DNA of 31,792 bases from Bacteroidales bacterium UBA5235 (GTDB lineage: Bacteria; Bacteroidota; Bacteroidia; Bacteroidales; VadinHA17), in assembly GCA_002409145.1 (NCBI GenBank), contig DHUL01000065.1, forward strand, positions 30,743 to 62,534. Direction: 5' to 3'. Positions 16,756-24,582 of this stretch are shown piece after piece. Position numbers and translations under genes: made by a program. The notes below the pieces were generated by a model, which saw only the letters and a program-made list of their open reading frames with translations, did no database searches and was not told the DNA's origin. Numbering within the stretch: position 1 is the stretch's first letter; each line of letters begins with the position of its first letter.

Positions 16756-18093
16756 ATGTTAAAAAGGAATGTTATTATCATTGGTGCCGCGGGCAGGGAT
16801 TTTCACAATTTCAATACCTACTTCCGCGACAATGAGCTTTACAATGTCGTTGCCTTCACAGCTGCCCAGATACCCGATATTGACGGCAGAAAATATCCGG
16901 CCGGGCTGGCAGGAAAACTCTATCCTGACGGCATTCCAATTTATTCCGAAAGTGACCTTCCTCGCCTGATCAGTGAACTTAAGGTTACCGACTGTGTCTT
17001 TGCATACAGTGACGTTCCCTACCAGAGGGTAATGGCGGTGAGCGCCATAGTGAACGCGGCAGGAGCCAACTTCTCTCTTCTGGGATGGAAGGAGACGATG
17101 ATTAAGAGCACAAAACCTGTTATTGCTGTCGGAGCAGTCAGGACAGGAGGAGGAAAGAGCGAAGCATCGCGCAGAATAGTTGATGAACTAAAAAAGCGAG
17201 GCCTGAAGGTAATTGCCATCAGGCATCCGATGCCTTACGGTAATCTGGTGAAACAGGCAGTACAGCGTTTTGAGACGATTGATGATCTCAGTAAGCATGA
17301 GTGTACAATTGAGGAAATGGAGGAGTATGAACCGCATGTTGTCCGCGATACAATAATTTACTCAGGCATTGACTATGAAGCTATCCTCAGGCAGGCTGAA
17401 AGTGATCCGAGGGGGTGTGATGTCATTTTGTGGGATGGTGGAAATAATGATTTTCCATTCATTAAGCCAGACCTGATGATTACACTTGTTGATCCGCAGA
17501 GGGCAGGTCATGAACAGCGGTATTATCCCGGGGAGATAACCCTCAGACTTGCTGATGTGGTTATTGTTAATAAAATTGAAAGCGCTGATTTGGATGATCT
17601 GTTTGAGGTAAGAAAAAACGTTGCAAGGATAAATCCGAATGCTGTTATAATTGACGCATGTTCTCCCACTATAGTGCAAAACCCCGCTATTATAAGGGGC
17701 AAGAAGGTGCTGGTCATCGAGGAAGGGCCAACTGTTACACACGGAGAGGTCAGGTATAGCTATGGCTGTTTTACTGCAATGAAATATGGTGCGTCCGAAC
17801 TGGTAGATCCCAAGCCTTATGCTGTCGGGAAGCTGAAGACTACCTTTGAGAACTACCCGGATCTGGGCCCGGTATTACCATCAATGGGTTACAGTAACCA
17901 ACAGATGAAAGACCTCAGCGAGACAATTAAGAATACACCCTGTGATCTGGTTTTGATTGCCACACCCATAGACCTGAAAAGGGTGATAACTATTGACAAA
18001 CCCACCCTTCATGTCCGTTATGACCTCCAGGAGATAGGTCACCCTGACCTCGGAGATATCATCGATGAGTTTGTGAAGAAGCACAGGCTTTAG
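16756..18093 (+). CDS. Cyclic 2,3-diphosphoglycerate synthetase-like P-loop protein
   Basis: A 445-residue protein resembling the archaeal enzyme that closes 2,3-diphosphoglycerate into cyclic 2,3-DPG with ATP. The N-terminal part begins with a Rossmann-like strand-loop (VIIIGAAGRDFHNFN), followed by a P-loop domain with GAVRTGGGKSE (126-136). Downstream are ILWDGGNNDFPF, ITLVDPQRAGHE and VIVNKIESA, the last like the NKxD base-recognition motif of GTPases. Full length for the family, no breaks. In methanogens the product is a solute; in bacteria the homologues have no established role to my knowledge, and the substrate should not be taken from the name. It has its own promoter, an unusual strong ribosome binding site and its own terminator, so it is a single-gene unit. 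Confidence 0.82.
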   Translation: MLKRNVIIIGAAGRDFHNFNTYFRDNELYNVVAFTAAQIPDIDGRKYPAGLAGKLYPDGIPIYSESDLPRLISELKVTDCVFAYSDVPYQRVMAVSAIVNAAGANFSLLGWKETMIKSTKPVIAVGAVRTGGGKSEASRRIVDELKKRGLKVIAIRHPMPYGNLVKQAVQRFETIDDLSKHECTIEEMEEYEPHVVRDTIIYSGIDYEAILRQAESDPRGCDVILWDGGNNDFPFIKPDLMITLVDPQRAGHEQRYYPGEITLRLADVVIVNKIESADLDDLFEVRKNVARINPNAVIIDACSPTIVQNPAIIRGKKVLVIEEGPTVTHGEVRYSYGCFTAMKYGASELVDPKPYAVGKLKTTFENYPDLGPVLPSMGYSNQQMKDLSETIKNTPCDLVLIATPIDLKRVITIDKPTLHVRYDLQEIGHPDLGDIIDEFVKKHRL

Positions 18094-18118
18094 GCAGTAA
18101 CCCGGTCAGCAGTATATG

Positions 18119-18172
18119 GTCCTCAGTCGGCAGTCCTGAAACGGATTGAACAGACTGAGGACTTTCTTTTTT
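18119..18172 (+). terminator. Rho-independent terminator after the cDPG-synthetase homologue
   Basis: GTCCTCAGTC (18119-18128) pairs with GACTGAGGAC (18153-18162), a perfect 10-bp stem with a 24-base loop, followed by TTTCTTTTTT (18163-18172). The left arm shares bases with the heptamer repeat AGTCGGCAGTC. Confidence 0.85.
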
Positions 18173-18214
18173 AATGCAAAATGACTGCTGGCTGCCAACT
18201 GCTGACTGCCGACT
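18125..18214. repeat. Inverted heptamer repeats bracketing the terminator
   Basis: AGTCGGCAGTC (18125-18135) is repeated in perfect inversion as GACTGCCGACT (18204-18214). The right arm is part of an array with a 7-base period: GACTGCT, GGCTGCC, AACTGCT, GACTGCC (18183-18210). Weaker units (GTCAGCAGT) also lie left of the terminator near 18105. The units belong to the same family as the array at 20604-20690. Confidence 0.7.
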
Positions 18215-18223
18215 TAAATTGCC

Positions 18224-18231
18224 TATCTTTG
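18224..18231 (+). promoter_or_regulatory. -7 box for gpsA-pgi
   Basis: TATCTTTG matches TAnnTTTG and lies 16 bases before the gpsA ATG; 19 bases upstream stands CTG rather than TTG (18202-18204). The leader would be only about ten bases. Confidence 0.55.
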
Positions 18232-18247
18232 TGGCTGAAATTAAATT

Positions 18248-19252
18248 ATGCCTGATTTGAAAGCTGCGGATGTGACCCTTGTTGGTTCAGGGAGCTGGCC
18301 CACGGCCTTGGCCATGGTGCTTGCGTCGAACCATAGACGCATTGCATGGTACATTGACAGACCTGAGATATATCGCCATGTAAGGCGTTATCAACAGAAT
18401 CCTTTTTATCTCACTTCGGTGAAATTGGATCCTCAACTTGTTATGCCTTTTGATAATATTACCGAAGCCGTTGCCGCATCAGAAATAGTCATCCTGGTTA
18501 CTCCGGCAGCATTCCTGAAGGCAGAGCTTAACGGGCTAAGGGATGATATGTTCGGGGGAAGAATTGTCTGCTCCGGAATAAAAGGCATAGTGCCCGGAAA
18601 CAACACAGTTGTAGGAGAGTACATGCACTCCCGATACGGTGTTCCGTATGAGGATATTGTAATTATCACCGGCCCCAGCCATGCTGAGGAGGTGGCAATG
18701 GAGAAGCTCACTTATCTCACTTTCGCCTCACCAGAAACATCTCATGCCGGAAGGGTTGCAGAACTCTTTTCAGGCAGCTGGATTATGACTCTCATATCGT
18801 CTGACCTGTTCGGTATAGAGTATGCTGCTGTTATGAAAAATATCTACGCAATTGCTACAGGAATAGCCCACGGTCTGGGTTACGGCGACAACTTCATAGC
18901 TGTGCTGCTGGCAAACGCTGCCGGGGAAATGCGTCGGTTTGTTGATGCGCTTTCCCCTGAGCAAAGGGATATTACAGATTCCCCGTACCTCGGTGACCTT
19001 CTGGTAACGGGCTATTCGCAATTCAGCCGCAACCGGAACCTCGGACATATGATCGGGAAAGGATATCCTGTTAAAAACGCCCTTCTTGAGATGACGCAGG
19101 TGGCTGAGGGATATTATGCATCAGGTTGCATCAATGAGGTTAAGAGGAAAACCGGTTCAGACATTCCCATTGCTGATGCTGTTTACAGGATTCTGTACCT
19201 GAACTCGGCCCCCGCGAAAGAGATGAGAATCCTCTCGAAAAATCTAAGATAA
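18248..19252 (+). CDS. gpsA: Glycerol-3-phosphate dehydrogenase [NAD(P)+]
   Basis: GpsA reduces dihydroxyacetone phosphate to sn-glycerol-3-phosphate for phospholipid synthesis. The 334-residue protein has the N-terminal Rossmann domain (VGSGSWPTAL, 12-21), the conserved GPSHAEEV, the catalytic lysine in MKNIYAIATGIAHG and the C-terminal alpha domain with GDLLVTGYSQFSRNR. The third position of the nucleotide-binding GxGxxG, usually Gly or Ala, is Pro18 here. pgi starts four bases after the stop, so the two form an operon behind the promoter at 18224. Confidence 0.95.
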   Translation: MPDLKAADVTLVGSGSWPTALAMVLASNHRRIAWYIDRPEIYRHVRRYQQNPFYLTSVKLDPQLVMPFDNITEAVAASEIVILVTPAAFLKAELNGLRDDMFGGRIVCSGIKGIVPGNNTVVGEYMHSRYGVPYEDIVIITGPSHAEEVAMEKLTYLTFASPETSHAGRVAELFSGSWIMTLISSDLFGIEYAAVMKNIYAIATGIAHGLGYGDNFIAVLLANAAGEMRRFVDALSPEQRDITDSPYLGDLLVTGYSQFSRNRNLGHMIGKGYPVKNALLEMTQVAEGYYASGCINEVKRKTGSDIPIADAVYRILYLNSAPAKEMRILSKNLR

Positions 19253-19256
19253 GAAT

Positions 19257-20597
19257 ATGAAAAGCAACATTTCTGTAAACGTTAACGGCATCAGTTCGTT
19301 TGTAGGTGAAGAAGAACTTAACAGATTAACTATTTGTGCAATAGAGCACCTTGCAACTCTCCGGGAAAGCAGAGGTCGGGGAAGTGAGTTTACCGGCTGG
19401 CTCCGTTTGCCTGACAGTGTTGTCAATGAGACCGCGGCTGTGAAGGCGTGTGCAGCAAGGCTGCGTTCCCAGGCGCCTGTGACAGTGGTTGTCGGTATAG
19501 GTGGCTCATACCTCGGCGCCAGGGCTCTCACCGAGGCACTGAATGACCCCTTCGCTCCGAAGGAGCACACGCTCCTCTTTGCAGGCCATACCCTCAGCGA
19601 GGATTACCATGCGGCCCTGCTCAGATTCCTTGACGGCACTGCCTATAATATAGTTGTAATCTCAAAGAGCGGCACCACAACCGAGCCGGCAATTGCCTTC
19701 CGGGTCCTTCGTGAACACCTCAGGAATAAGCTGGGCACACCTGCCATGAAATCACATGTTGTCGCCATTACTGACGCCCGGCGCGGTGCACTTCATGACC
19801 TTGCCGTCAGTGAGGGTTATGAAACTTTCGTGATTCCTGATGATGTGGGCGGACGTTATTCCGTTCTCACGCCTGTAGGATTACTGCCACTTGCTCTGGC
19901 AGGTTTTGACATTGATGCATTTGCCCGTGGCATGCTTGATATGGCCCTGTCAGTCAGGGAGGGTAATGATACCCCTGCGAATATTGCGGTAACCTATGCC
20001 GCTGCCCGTAATGTACTGTATGACAATGGATATTCAACTGAAATACTTATCAGCTACGAGCCCTCTCTGGTCTTCCTTGCGGAGTGGTGGAAACAACTGT
20101 ACGGTGAGAGTGAAGGAAAGGAGAGCAAGGGCATCTTCCCTGCATCGGTGACATTCACAACCGACCTTCACTCAATGGGACAGTATATTCAGCAGGGCGA
20201 ACGTAAGCTTTTCGAGACGGTGATCCACGTTACGGACTCGCGGAATCAGCTAGTCGTGCCCGGCGCAGCTGACAACTCTGACGGCATTGGCTTCATAGCC
20301 GGCAAAAGGATGACCGAGGTAAACCACAAGGCTGAGGACGGCACGCGTATTGCGCATATTGACGGAGGTGTCCCGGTGATACTGGTGAGCATGGAACGTA
20401 TAGATGAATATAACCTCGGCCAGCTGATGTATTTCTTTGAGCTGGCATGTGCAATAAGCGGATATGTCCTTGGAGTTAATCCGTTTGATCAGCCCGGAGT
20501 GGAGTCATACAAGAAGAACATGTTTGCCCTGCTTGGCAAACCTGGTTTCGAAGCCGAACGTGAACGGCTTGAGCAGGATCTTCGGGCTAAGGAATAA
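19257..20597 (+). CDS. pgi: Glucose-6-phosphate isomerase
   Basis: Interconverts glucose-6-phosphate and fructose-6-phosphate. At 446 residues it is the short, Bacillus-like form. Sugar-phosphate-binding motifs GIGGSYLG (80-87) and SKSGTTTEP (136-144) are present, as are DDVGGRYSVLTPVG and the catalytic residues Glu284 (GESEGK), His305 (DLHSMGQ) and Lys419 (GVESYK). It lies in an operon with gpsA. Downstream, a long array of 7-bp units separates it from the convergent transglutaminase-like gene. Confidence 0.96.
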   Translation: MKSNISVNVNGISSFVGEEELNRLTICAIEHLATLRESRGRGSEFTGWLRLPDSVVNETAAVKACAARLRSQAPVTVVVGIGGSYLGARALTEALNDPFAPKEHTLLFAGHTLSEDYHAALLRFLDGTAYNIVVISKSGTTTEPAIAFRVLREHLRNKLGTPAMKSHVVAITDARRGALHDLAVSEGYETFVIPDDVGGRYSVLTPVGLLPLALAGFDIDAFARGMLDMALSVREGNDTPANIAVTYAAARNVLYDNGYSTEILISYEPSLVFLAEWWKQLYGESEGKESKGIFPASVTFTTDLHSMGQYIQQGERKLFETVIHVTDSRNQLVVPGAADNSDGIGFIAGKRMTEVNHKAEDGTRIAHIDGGVPVILVSMERIDEYNLGQLMYFFELACAISGYVLGVNPFDQPGVESYKKNMFALLGKPGFEAERERLEQDLRAKE

Positions 20598-20603
20598 TAA
20601 AAT

Positions 20604-20690
20604 CGGCAGTACCAGTCAGCAGTTGGCAGTACCAGTCGGCAATTGGCAGTACCAGTCGGCAGTATCAGTCAGCAGTCAGCAGTCAAGAGT
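20604..20690. repeat. Array of degenerate 7-bp units between two convergent genes
   Basis: Units such as CGGCAGT, CAGCAGT, TGGCAGT, CGGCAAT and CAAGAGT (nine heptamers) run head to tail, interrupted by four hexamers ACCAGT or ATCAGT. It fills most of the 118-base gap 20598-20715. The unit matches the arms around the terminator at 18125-18214. It has no spacer structure and is not a CRISPR. Confidence 0.75.
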
Positions 20691-20715
20691 CAAGTGCGGG
20701 GTGCGGACTGACCAT

Positions 20716-21336
20716 TCATTCCGGCTTATACAATCCGTTGATGTCCGCGCCGGAGAAACCGGCATCATAAAGATATTTAGGGACTTCATTCAGTTTGCGA
20801 GCCTGTACCTGCGTGATGAGCGGGTAATGCCTTACCGTGTAAGTATAGTTACCAATGTATTCAAGGTCTTCGTCAGTAGTTTCCCAGTACCGGTTATCAA
20901 ACCTCGAGAGGTTAATCGTACGGGAGTAGGTTCGCAGTGATTTCTGCCCGTTCAGATTATAGTACAGGTCGAAATAAGACATTGCCAGCTCGCGAAGTGT
21001 CCTGTATACCGGTTCGCGGAAGCGCAGGACGGTGGTATTTGATTTGGCGACAGCGCCCCAGCATCCTCCTTCCCGGAATACGGCAATGATATGGTCATCA
21101 TCATTTTCGGCAGCCAGGTCGGCTATCAGTGGGGGGTGCCCCAACCTGCGGAGTGCGGCAGCGGCAAACATCCCTCCGTCCATGCAGTGAGCCATTTTTT
21201 CCTTTATGACAAGCAGTGGCGACAGAGTCCGTTTGGTTGAGTTGTACGGAATAGAATCCAGAAACTCCTGAATTTTCGCCGGAGAATCAAGCGGCTTCAT
21301 AAGCCTATCCAGCTCCTTGTATTTCAGCGTATCCAC
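20716..21336 (-). CDS. Transglutaminase-like hypothetical protein
   Basis: A 206-residue soluble protein with no signal peptide. It has the look of a transglutaminase/papain-like fold: Cys51 at the start of a small-residue helix (AHCMDGGMFAAAALRRLG), then NDDDHIIAVF with His82 and acidic neighbours, and GAVAKSN. These could form a Cys-His-Asp triad, but the reaction is unknown. The start is GTG at 21336, directly next to the repeat units at 21337; ATG 21300 (MKPLD) is a possible alternative that keeps all the motifs. It lies 27 bases downstream of lysS in the same direction, a space filled entirely by 7-bp repeat units, and probably depends on the lysS promoter. Confidence 0.75.
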   Translation of the reverse strand: MDTLKYKELDRLMKPLDSPAKIQEFLDSIPYNSTKRTLSPLLVIKEKMAHCMDGGMFAAAALRRLGHPPLIADLAAENDDDHIIAVFREGGCWGAVAKSNTTVLRFREPVYRTLRELAMSYFDLYYNLNGQKSLRTYSRTINLSRFDNRYWETTDEDLEYIGNYTYTVRHYPLITQVQARKLNEVPKYLYDAGFSGADINGLYKPE

Positions 21337-21364
21337 TATTGCCTATTGCCTCTTGGCTACTGCC
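21337..21364. repeat. Four 7-bp units filling the lysS-to-next-gene gap
   Basis: TATTGCC, TATTGCC, TCTTGGC, TACTGCC: exact 7-base period, running from the base beside the GTG of the transglutaminase-like gene to the first base of the lysS stop codon. Same family and order as 69-89 at the end of carA. Confidence 0.75.
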
Positions 21365-22875
21365 TAAACTTCAGGCTTCATCTGCGGGAAGAAGAGCACA
21401 TCCTGTATCGAGGGCTGGTTGGTCATGAACATGGTCAGCCTGTCGATACCCATACCCATTCCCGAAGTAGGAGGCATGGCATATTCCAGTGCCCTGACGA
21501 AGTCCATGTCGATGAACATTGCCTCATCATCACCCTTTTCCGAGAGACGAAGCTGTTCCTGGAACCGTTCGAGCTGGTCAATGGGGTCATTCAGCTCGGA
21601 GTAGGCGTTTGCCAGCTCCTTGCCGTTGACCATCAGCTCGAAACGTTCTGTCACGCCGTGCTTACTGCGGTGTTTTTTTGTCAGAGGTGAAGTCTCCTGA
21701 GGGTAGTCAATGATAAATGTGGGCTGGATGAAGTGATGCTCACACTTCTCGCCGAAGATCTGGTCAATCAACTTGCCCTTGCCCATTGAGGGTGAGTGGC
21801 CGATACCCATCCTGTCACATTCGCGGCGCAGGTCATCCTCTGACATGTCGGTGATGTCAATGCCGGTATATTCATTTATGGCGTCAGTCATGGAGATGCG
21901 CTTGTAGGGGGCCTTGTAGTCGATTATATGCTCACCAAGGGGCACCTTCGTAGTACCGTGAAGGTCCATGGCTACCTTTTCAAGTATCTTCTCGGTGAAC
22001 TCCATCATCCAGTTGTAGTCCTTATAGGCGACATAGATCTCCATAACCGTGAACTCCGGATTGTGGGTGCGGTCCATACCTTCGTTCCGGAAGTCCTTGG
22101 CAAACTCATAGACCCCGTCGTAACCGCCCACTATAAGGCGCTTGAGGTAAAGCTCGTCAGCAATGCGGAGATAGAGTGGTATGTCAAGGGCATTGTGGTG
22201 AGTAATGAACGGTCTTGCTGCAGCGCCGCCTGGAATTGGCTGAAGCACCGGGGTCTCAACCTCAAGGTAACCGTAAGAGTCAAAGAGCTCACGCATTGAC
22301 TTGATGATCTGCGTGCGTTTGCGGAAGGTCTCGCGTACCTGCGGATTGATTATCAGGTCAACATATCTCTGGCGGTAACGCATCTCCGGATCGGTGACGG
22401 CATCATACTGTACACCATCCTTCTCCTTGACTATGGGAAGAGGGCGGAGCGATTTGCTGAGGAGGGTCAGCTCCTTCACATGGACGGTGATTTCTCCCAT
22501 CTGGGTACGGAAGGCAAAGCCTTTTACACCGATGATGTCGCCAATATCCAGAAGTTTTTTGAACAGGGTGTTGTATAGTGTTTTATCCTCGCCCGGACAG
22601 AGATCATCACGGCGCACATAAATCTGTATACGGCCTGATGAGTCCATCAGCTCTGCGAAGGAGGCGTTGCCCATGATACGGCGGCTCATGATCCGGCCAG
22701 CCAGGCACACATCCGGAAATTTATTCTCAGTATCACTGAAACCTGCCAGTATCTCCGCAGCTGATGAGTTGACCGGGTACATTGCAGCAGGGTAGGGGTC
22801 TATCCCAAGTTTGCGGATCTCTTCAAGTGATTGCCTGCGAACCAGTTCCTGTTCGCTCAGTTGTGTTGTACTCAT
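21364..22875 (-). CDS. lysS: Lysyl-tRNA synthetase, class II
   Basis: Charges tRNA-Lys. The 503-residue product has the N-terminal OB-fold anticodon-binding domain (about 55-140) and the class II catalytic core with motif 1 near 195-215, motif 2 FRNEGMDRTHNPEF (262-275) and motif 3 GMGMGIDRL (472-480). Length is standard for bacterial class II LysRS. The promoter at 22892-22921 gives a leader of about ten bases. The TAG stop touches the first unit of the repeat at 21337-21364. Confidence 0.97.
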   Translation of the reverse strand: MSTTQLSEQELVRRQSLEEIRKLGIDPYPAAMYPVNSSAAEILAGFSDTENKFPDVCLAGRIMSRRIMGNASFAELMDSSGRIQIYVRRDDLCPGEDKTLYNTLFKKLLDIGDIIGVKGFAFRTQMGEITVHVKELTLLSKSLRPLPIVKEKDGVQYDAVTDPEMRYRQRYVDLIINPQVRETFRKRTQIIKSMRELFDSYGYLEVETPVLQPIPGGAAARPFITHHNALDIPLYLRIADELYLKRLIVGGYDGVYEFAKDFRNEGMDRTHNPEFTVMEIYVAYKDYNWMMEFTEKILEKVAMDLHGTTKVPLGEHIIDYKAPYKRISMTDAINEYTGIDITDMSEDDLRRECDRMGIGHSPSMGKGKLIDQIFGEKCEHHFIQPTFIIDYPQETSPLTKKHRSKHGVTERFELMVNGKELANAYSELNDPIDQLERFQEQLRLSEKGDDEAMFIDMDFVRALEYAMPPTSGMGMGIDRLTMFMTNQPSIQDVLFFPQMKPEV

Positions 22876-22891
22876 TTATGAAAAATTTGTG

Positions 22892-22921
22892 CAAAGGTAC
22901 TATTATGGAGGCAATAGCCAA
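22892..22921 (-). promoter_or_regulatory. Bacteroidota-type promoter for lysS
   Basis: Reading leftwards, TTG (22921-22919), 19 bases, TACCTTTG (22899-22892): a full match to the Bacteroidota consensus, 16 bases before ATG 22875. The -33 TTG lies inside a 7-bp repeat array. Confidence 0.75.
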
Positions 22922-22937
22922 TAGCCATTGGGCAATA
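22910..22937. repeat. Four 7-bp units overlapping the lysS promoter
   Basis: GGCAATA, GCCAATA, GCCATTG, GGCAATA with an exact 7-base period; the reverse complement of the TATTGCC family at 69-89 and 21337-21364. Looser related sequence (TTGGCCGTTGGCC) follows near 22989-23001. Confidence 0.7.
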
Positions 22938-23045
22938 GTACAGATTCAAACCATTTAAATTTGCAGAATCAAAGCCTGATACCTTGTATTGGCCGTTGGC
23001 CATAAAGAATTGCTGACAATCAGTATTCCCAAAAACATTGACCCG

Positions 23046-23074
23046 CGGTCTGTTAAGAATTGTAAAACAGACCG
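23046..23074 (-). terminator. Hairpin after the ECF operon, possible terminator
   Basis: A 9-bp perfect stem, CGGTCTGTT (23046-23054) with AACAGACCG (23066-23074), and an 11-base loop, eight bases beyond the last gene of the operon. On the minus strand the T-run (GTTTTT) begins only about ten bases after the stem, so termination efficiency is uncertain. Confidence 0.4.
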
Positions 23075-23081
23075 TTACCCG

Positions 23082-23687
23082 TCACCAGCAGTAACTCACC
23101 CCTATGCTGACATTGACAGAAGAAACTGCTTTAATTATGCCCATTGCATTAACTCCAAGGTTTACCTGCCATTTTTCAGCGGCCTGTACACTTACCCTGC
23201 AGCCTGCTATGCCTCCGAAAAAGGTCCCCTCAAGCACCCTGTTTACGTACACTATATCAGTCATCCTGACTGTGTAATCAGGACTATCCGGAAGCTCATA
23301 ACGGTTAAGGTCGAACACATTCGACTGCCAGGTAATGACCGGACCGCCATAGAGTTCCAGAGACACTGCCCTGCCGCTGCCGGCTGTAATGACGGGGGCG
23401 GCATAAAGGCTGTAGGCGGCATGATGATAGTTCAGATCAAGCAGCCTCACGTTGTTCACTGTCTCATCTCTTTTAATGGTCCGTGATCCGAGAGTGTATG
23501 CACCTCCCGCCTCAAGGCTGAGCCATGGTTTCATACTGTGCTGGATTGATATTGTGTAACCTGCACCGTGCATCCGGTACTGCGGCATATACACATATGA
23601 ACCCGAATAACCGAGAGACCCTATCTCCTGTGACCAGAGTGTGCCGCAGCCGAATACTAATGCCAGCAATATTATCTGCTTTTTCAT
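23082..23687 (-). CDS. Small outer-membrane beta-barrel protein
   Basis: 201 residues, signal peptide MKKQIILLALVFGCGTLWSQ with probable cleavage before QE, then alternating amphipathic strands rich in Tyr, Gly and Val, ending in an aromatic residue (SYCW), as outer-membrane barrels do. Probably eight strands. No specific family recognised. Seventh and last gene of the ECF operon, 12 bases after the FISUMP-type lipoprotein gene. Confidence 0.8.
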   Translation of the reverse strand: MKKQIILLALVFGCGTLWSQEIGSLGYSGSYVYMPQYRMHGAGYTISIQHSMKPWLSLEAGGAYTLGSRTIKRDETVNNVRLLDLNYHHAAYSLYAAPVITAGSGRAVSLELYGGPVITWQSNVFDLNRYELPDSPDYTVRMTDIVYVNRVLEGTFFGGIAGCRVSVQAAEKWQVNLGVNAMGIIKAVSSVNVSIGVSYCW

Positions 23688-23699
23688 CTCCTTATGTTA

Positions 23700-24572
23700 T
23701 CAGAAGTATAGAAATTCAATTGTAAGCCGTACTGATGCCATGCTTGATTTGTCCAGAATGACAAACTCTGCCTCATCGCCTTCAGCCGTGATCTTAAGGG
23801 CCCAGGCCGAATCTTCGTCAACCTCATCGCCAGTCCAGTAGTAGCCGGTTTCTCCATGTTCCAGGAGCTGACCGTCTGTGACTTTCCCCGGACAGGTGAG
23901 CTGAAGACCGTGCTCTGCTTTAACCTGAAGGTTGAAGCCTGCGAGACCGGCCCCGCCACAATAGTCAGTCATCTGTTGCCATTCTGACCTGGAGGGCAGC
24001 CGGTAGTCGTTGTCCAGGGTGTCAGCTACGCTCCAGGGTACGAGAGTTCCGAATTCTGCCCGTTCCTCTGAAGATTGGAAGTTATACCACAGCTGAGAGT
24101 CCTTAAGCTGTATGTTGTCATAAGCCCAGACCCTTGTCCGGTAGTGGTCAGGATATGAAAAATCATAGTCTATCCTGCGGAAATCAATCTCAAGATCAGA
24201 CCAGGCTTTTTGAATTCTGTAGTCTTCATAGGTGTAGAAGCCCTGATACAGTTCTGTTAAGGTACCGTTGTTGCCGCGCACCTGCAGACCGATATAGCCG
24301 TTGTGTTCATACGGGAACTGTACTGTTACAACGGGATTACTGTTCCAGTCTGTTTCCCATCCCAGGTGATCACCGTTGAGATCCCAGCGGTACTCCAGGT
24401 TATCACCTTCCACAGTTGAAAATGAGCCGGAAGCATCAAGATTCAGCTTGAACATGTACCTTGGAGCCGTCGGGGTGCTGAAAACTGCAACGGGCGCTGT
24501 AGGATCCTCCCGCTCACATGATGCAATGAGTACCGCTGACAGTAGAAGGGTGAGTATGGCGGATGTTTTCAT
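23700..24572 (-). CDS. FISUMP-type lipoprotein with N-terminal PKD-like domain
   Basis: 290 residues. Lipoprotein signal with LIASC (Cys19). Residues about 25-110 resemble a PKD/Ig-like domain (LDASGSFS, YRWDLNGD, VTVQFPYEHNG). Residues about 180-290 match the Fibrobacter succinogenes major paralogue (FISUMP) pattern, a C-type-lectin-like fold: YRLPSRSEWQQM, YYWTGDEVDEDSAWAL and a closing SVRLTIEFLY. Such domains sit on surface proteins of Bacteroidota and Fibrobacteres; ligands are unknown. Probably anchored in the outer membrane and functionally tied to the barrels beside it. Confidence 0.8.
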   Translation of the reverse strand: MKTSAILTLLLSAVLIASCEREDPTAPVAVFSTPTAPRYMFKLNLDASGSFSTVEGDNLEYRWDLNGDHLGWETDWNSNPVVTVQFPYEHNGYIGLQVRGNNGTLTELYQGFYTYEDYRIQKAWSDLEIDFRRIDYDFSYPDHYRTRVWAYDNIQLKDSQLWYNFQSSEERAEFGTLVPWSVADTLDNDYRLPSRSEWQQMTDYCGGAGLAGFNLQVKAEHGLQLTCPGKVTDGQLLEHGETGYYWTGDEVDEDSAWALKITAEGDEAEFVILDKSSMASVRLTIEFLYF

Positions 24573-24582
24573 GACAGGTTAT

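Noticed and set aside
20604..20690. Possible CRISPR array
   Set aside because: Units are only 6-7 bases with no spacers of regular length, and no cas gene is present in the window.
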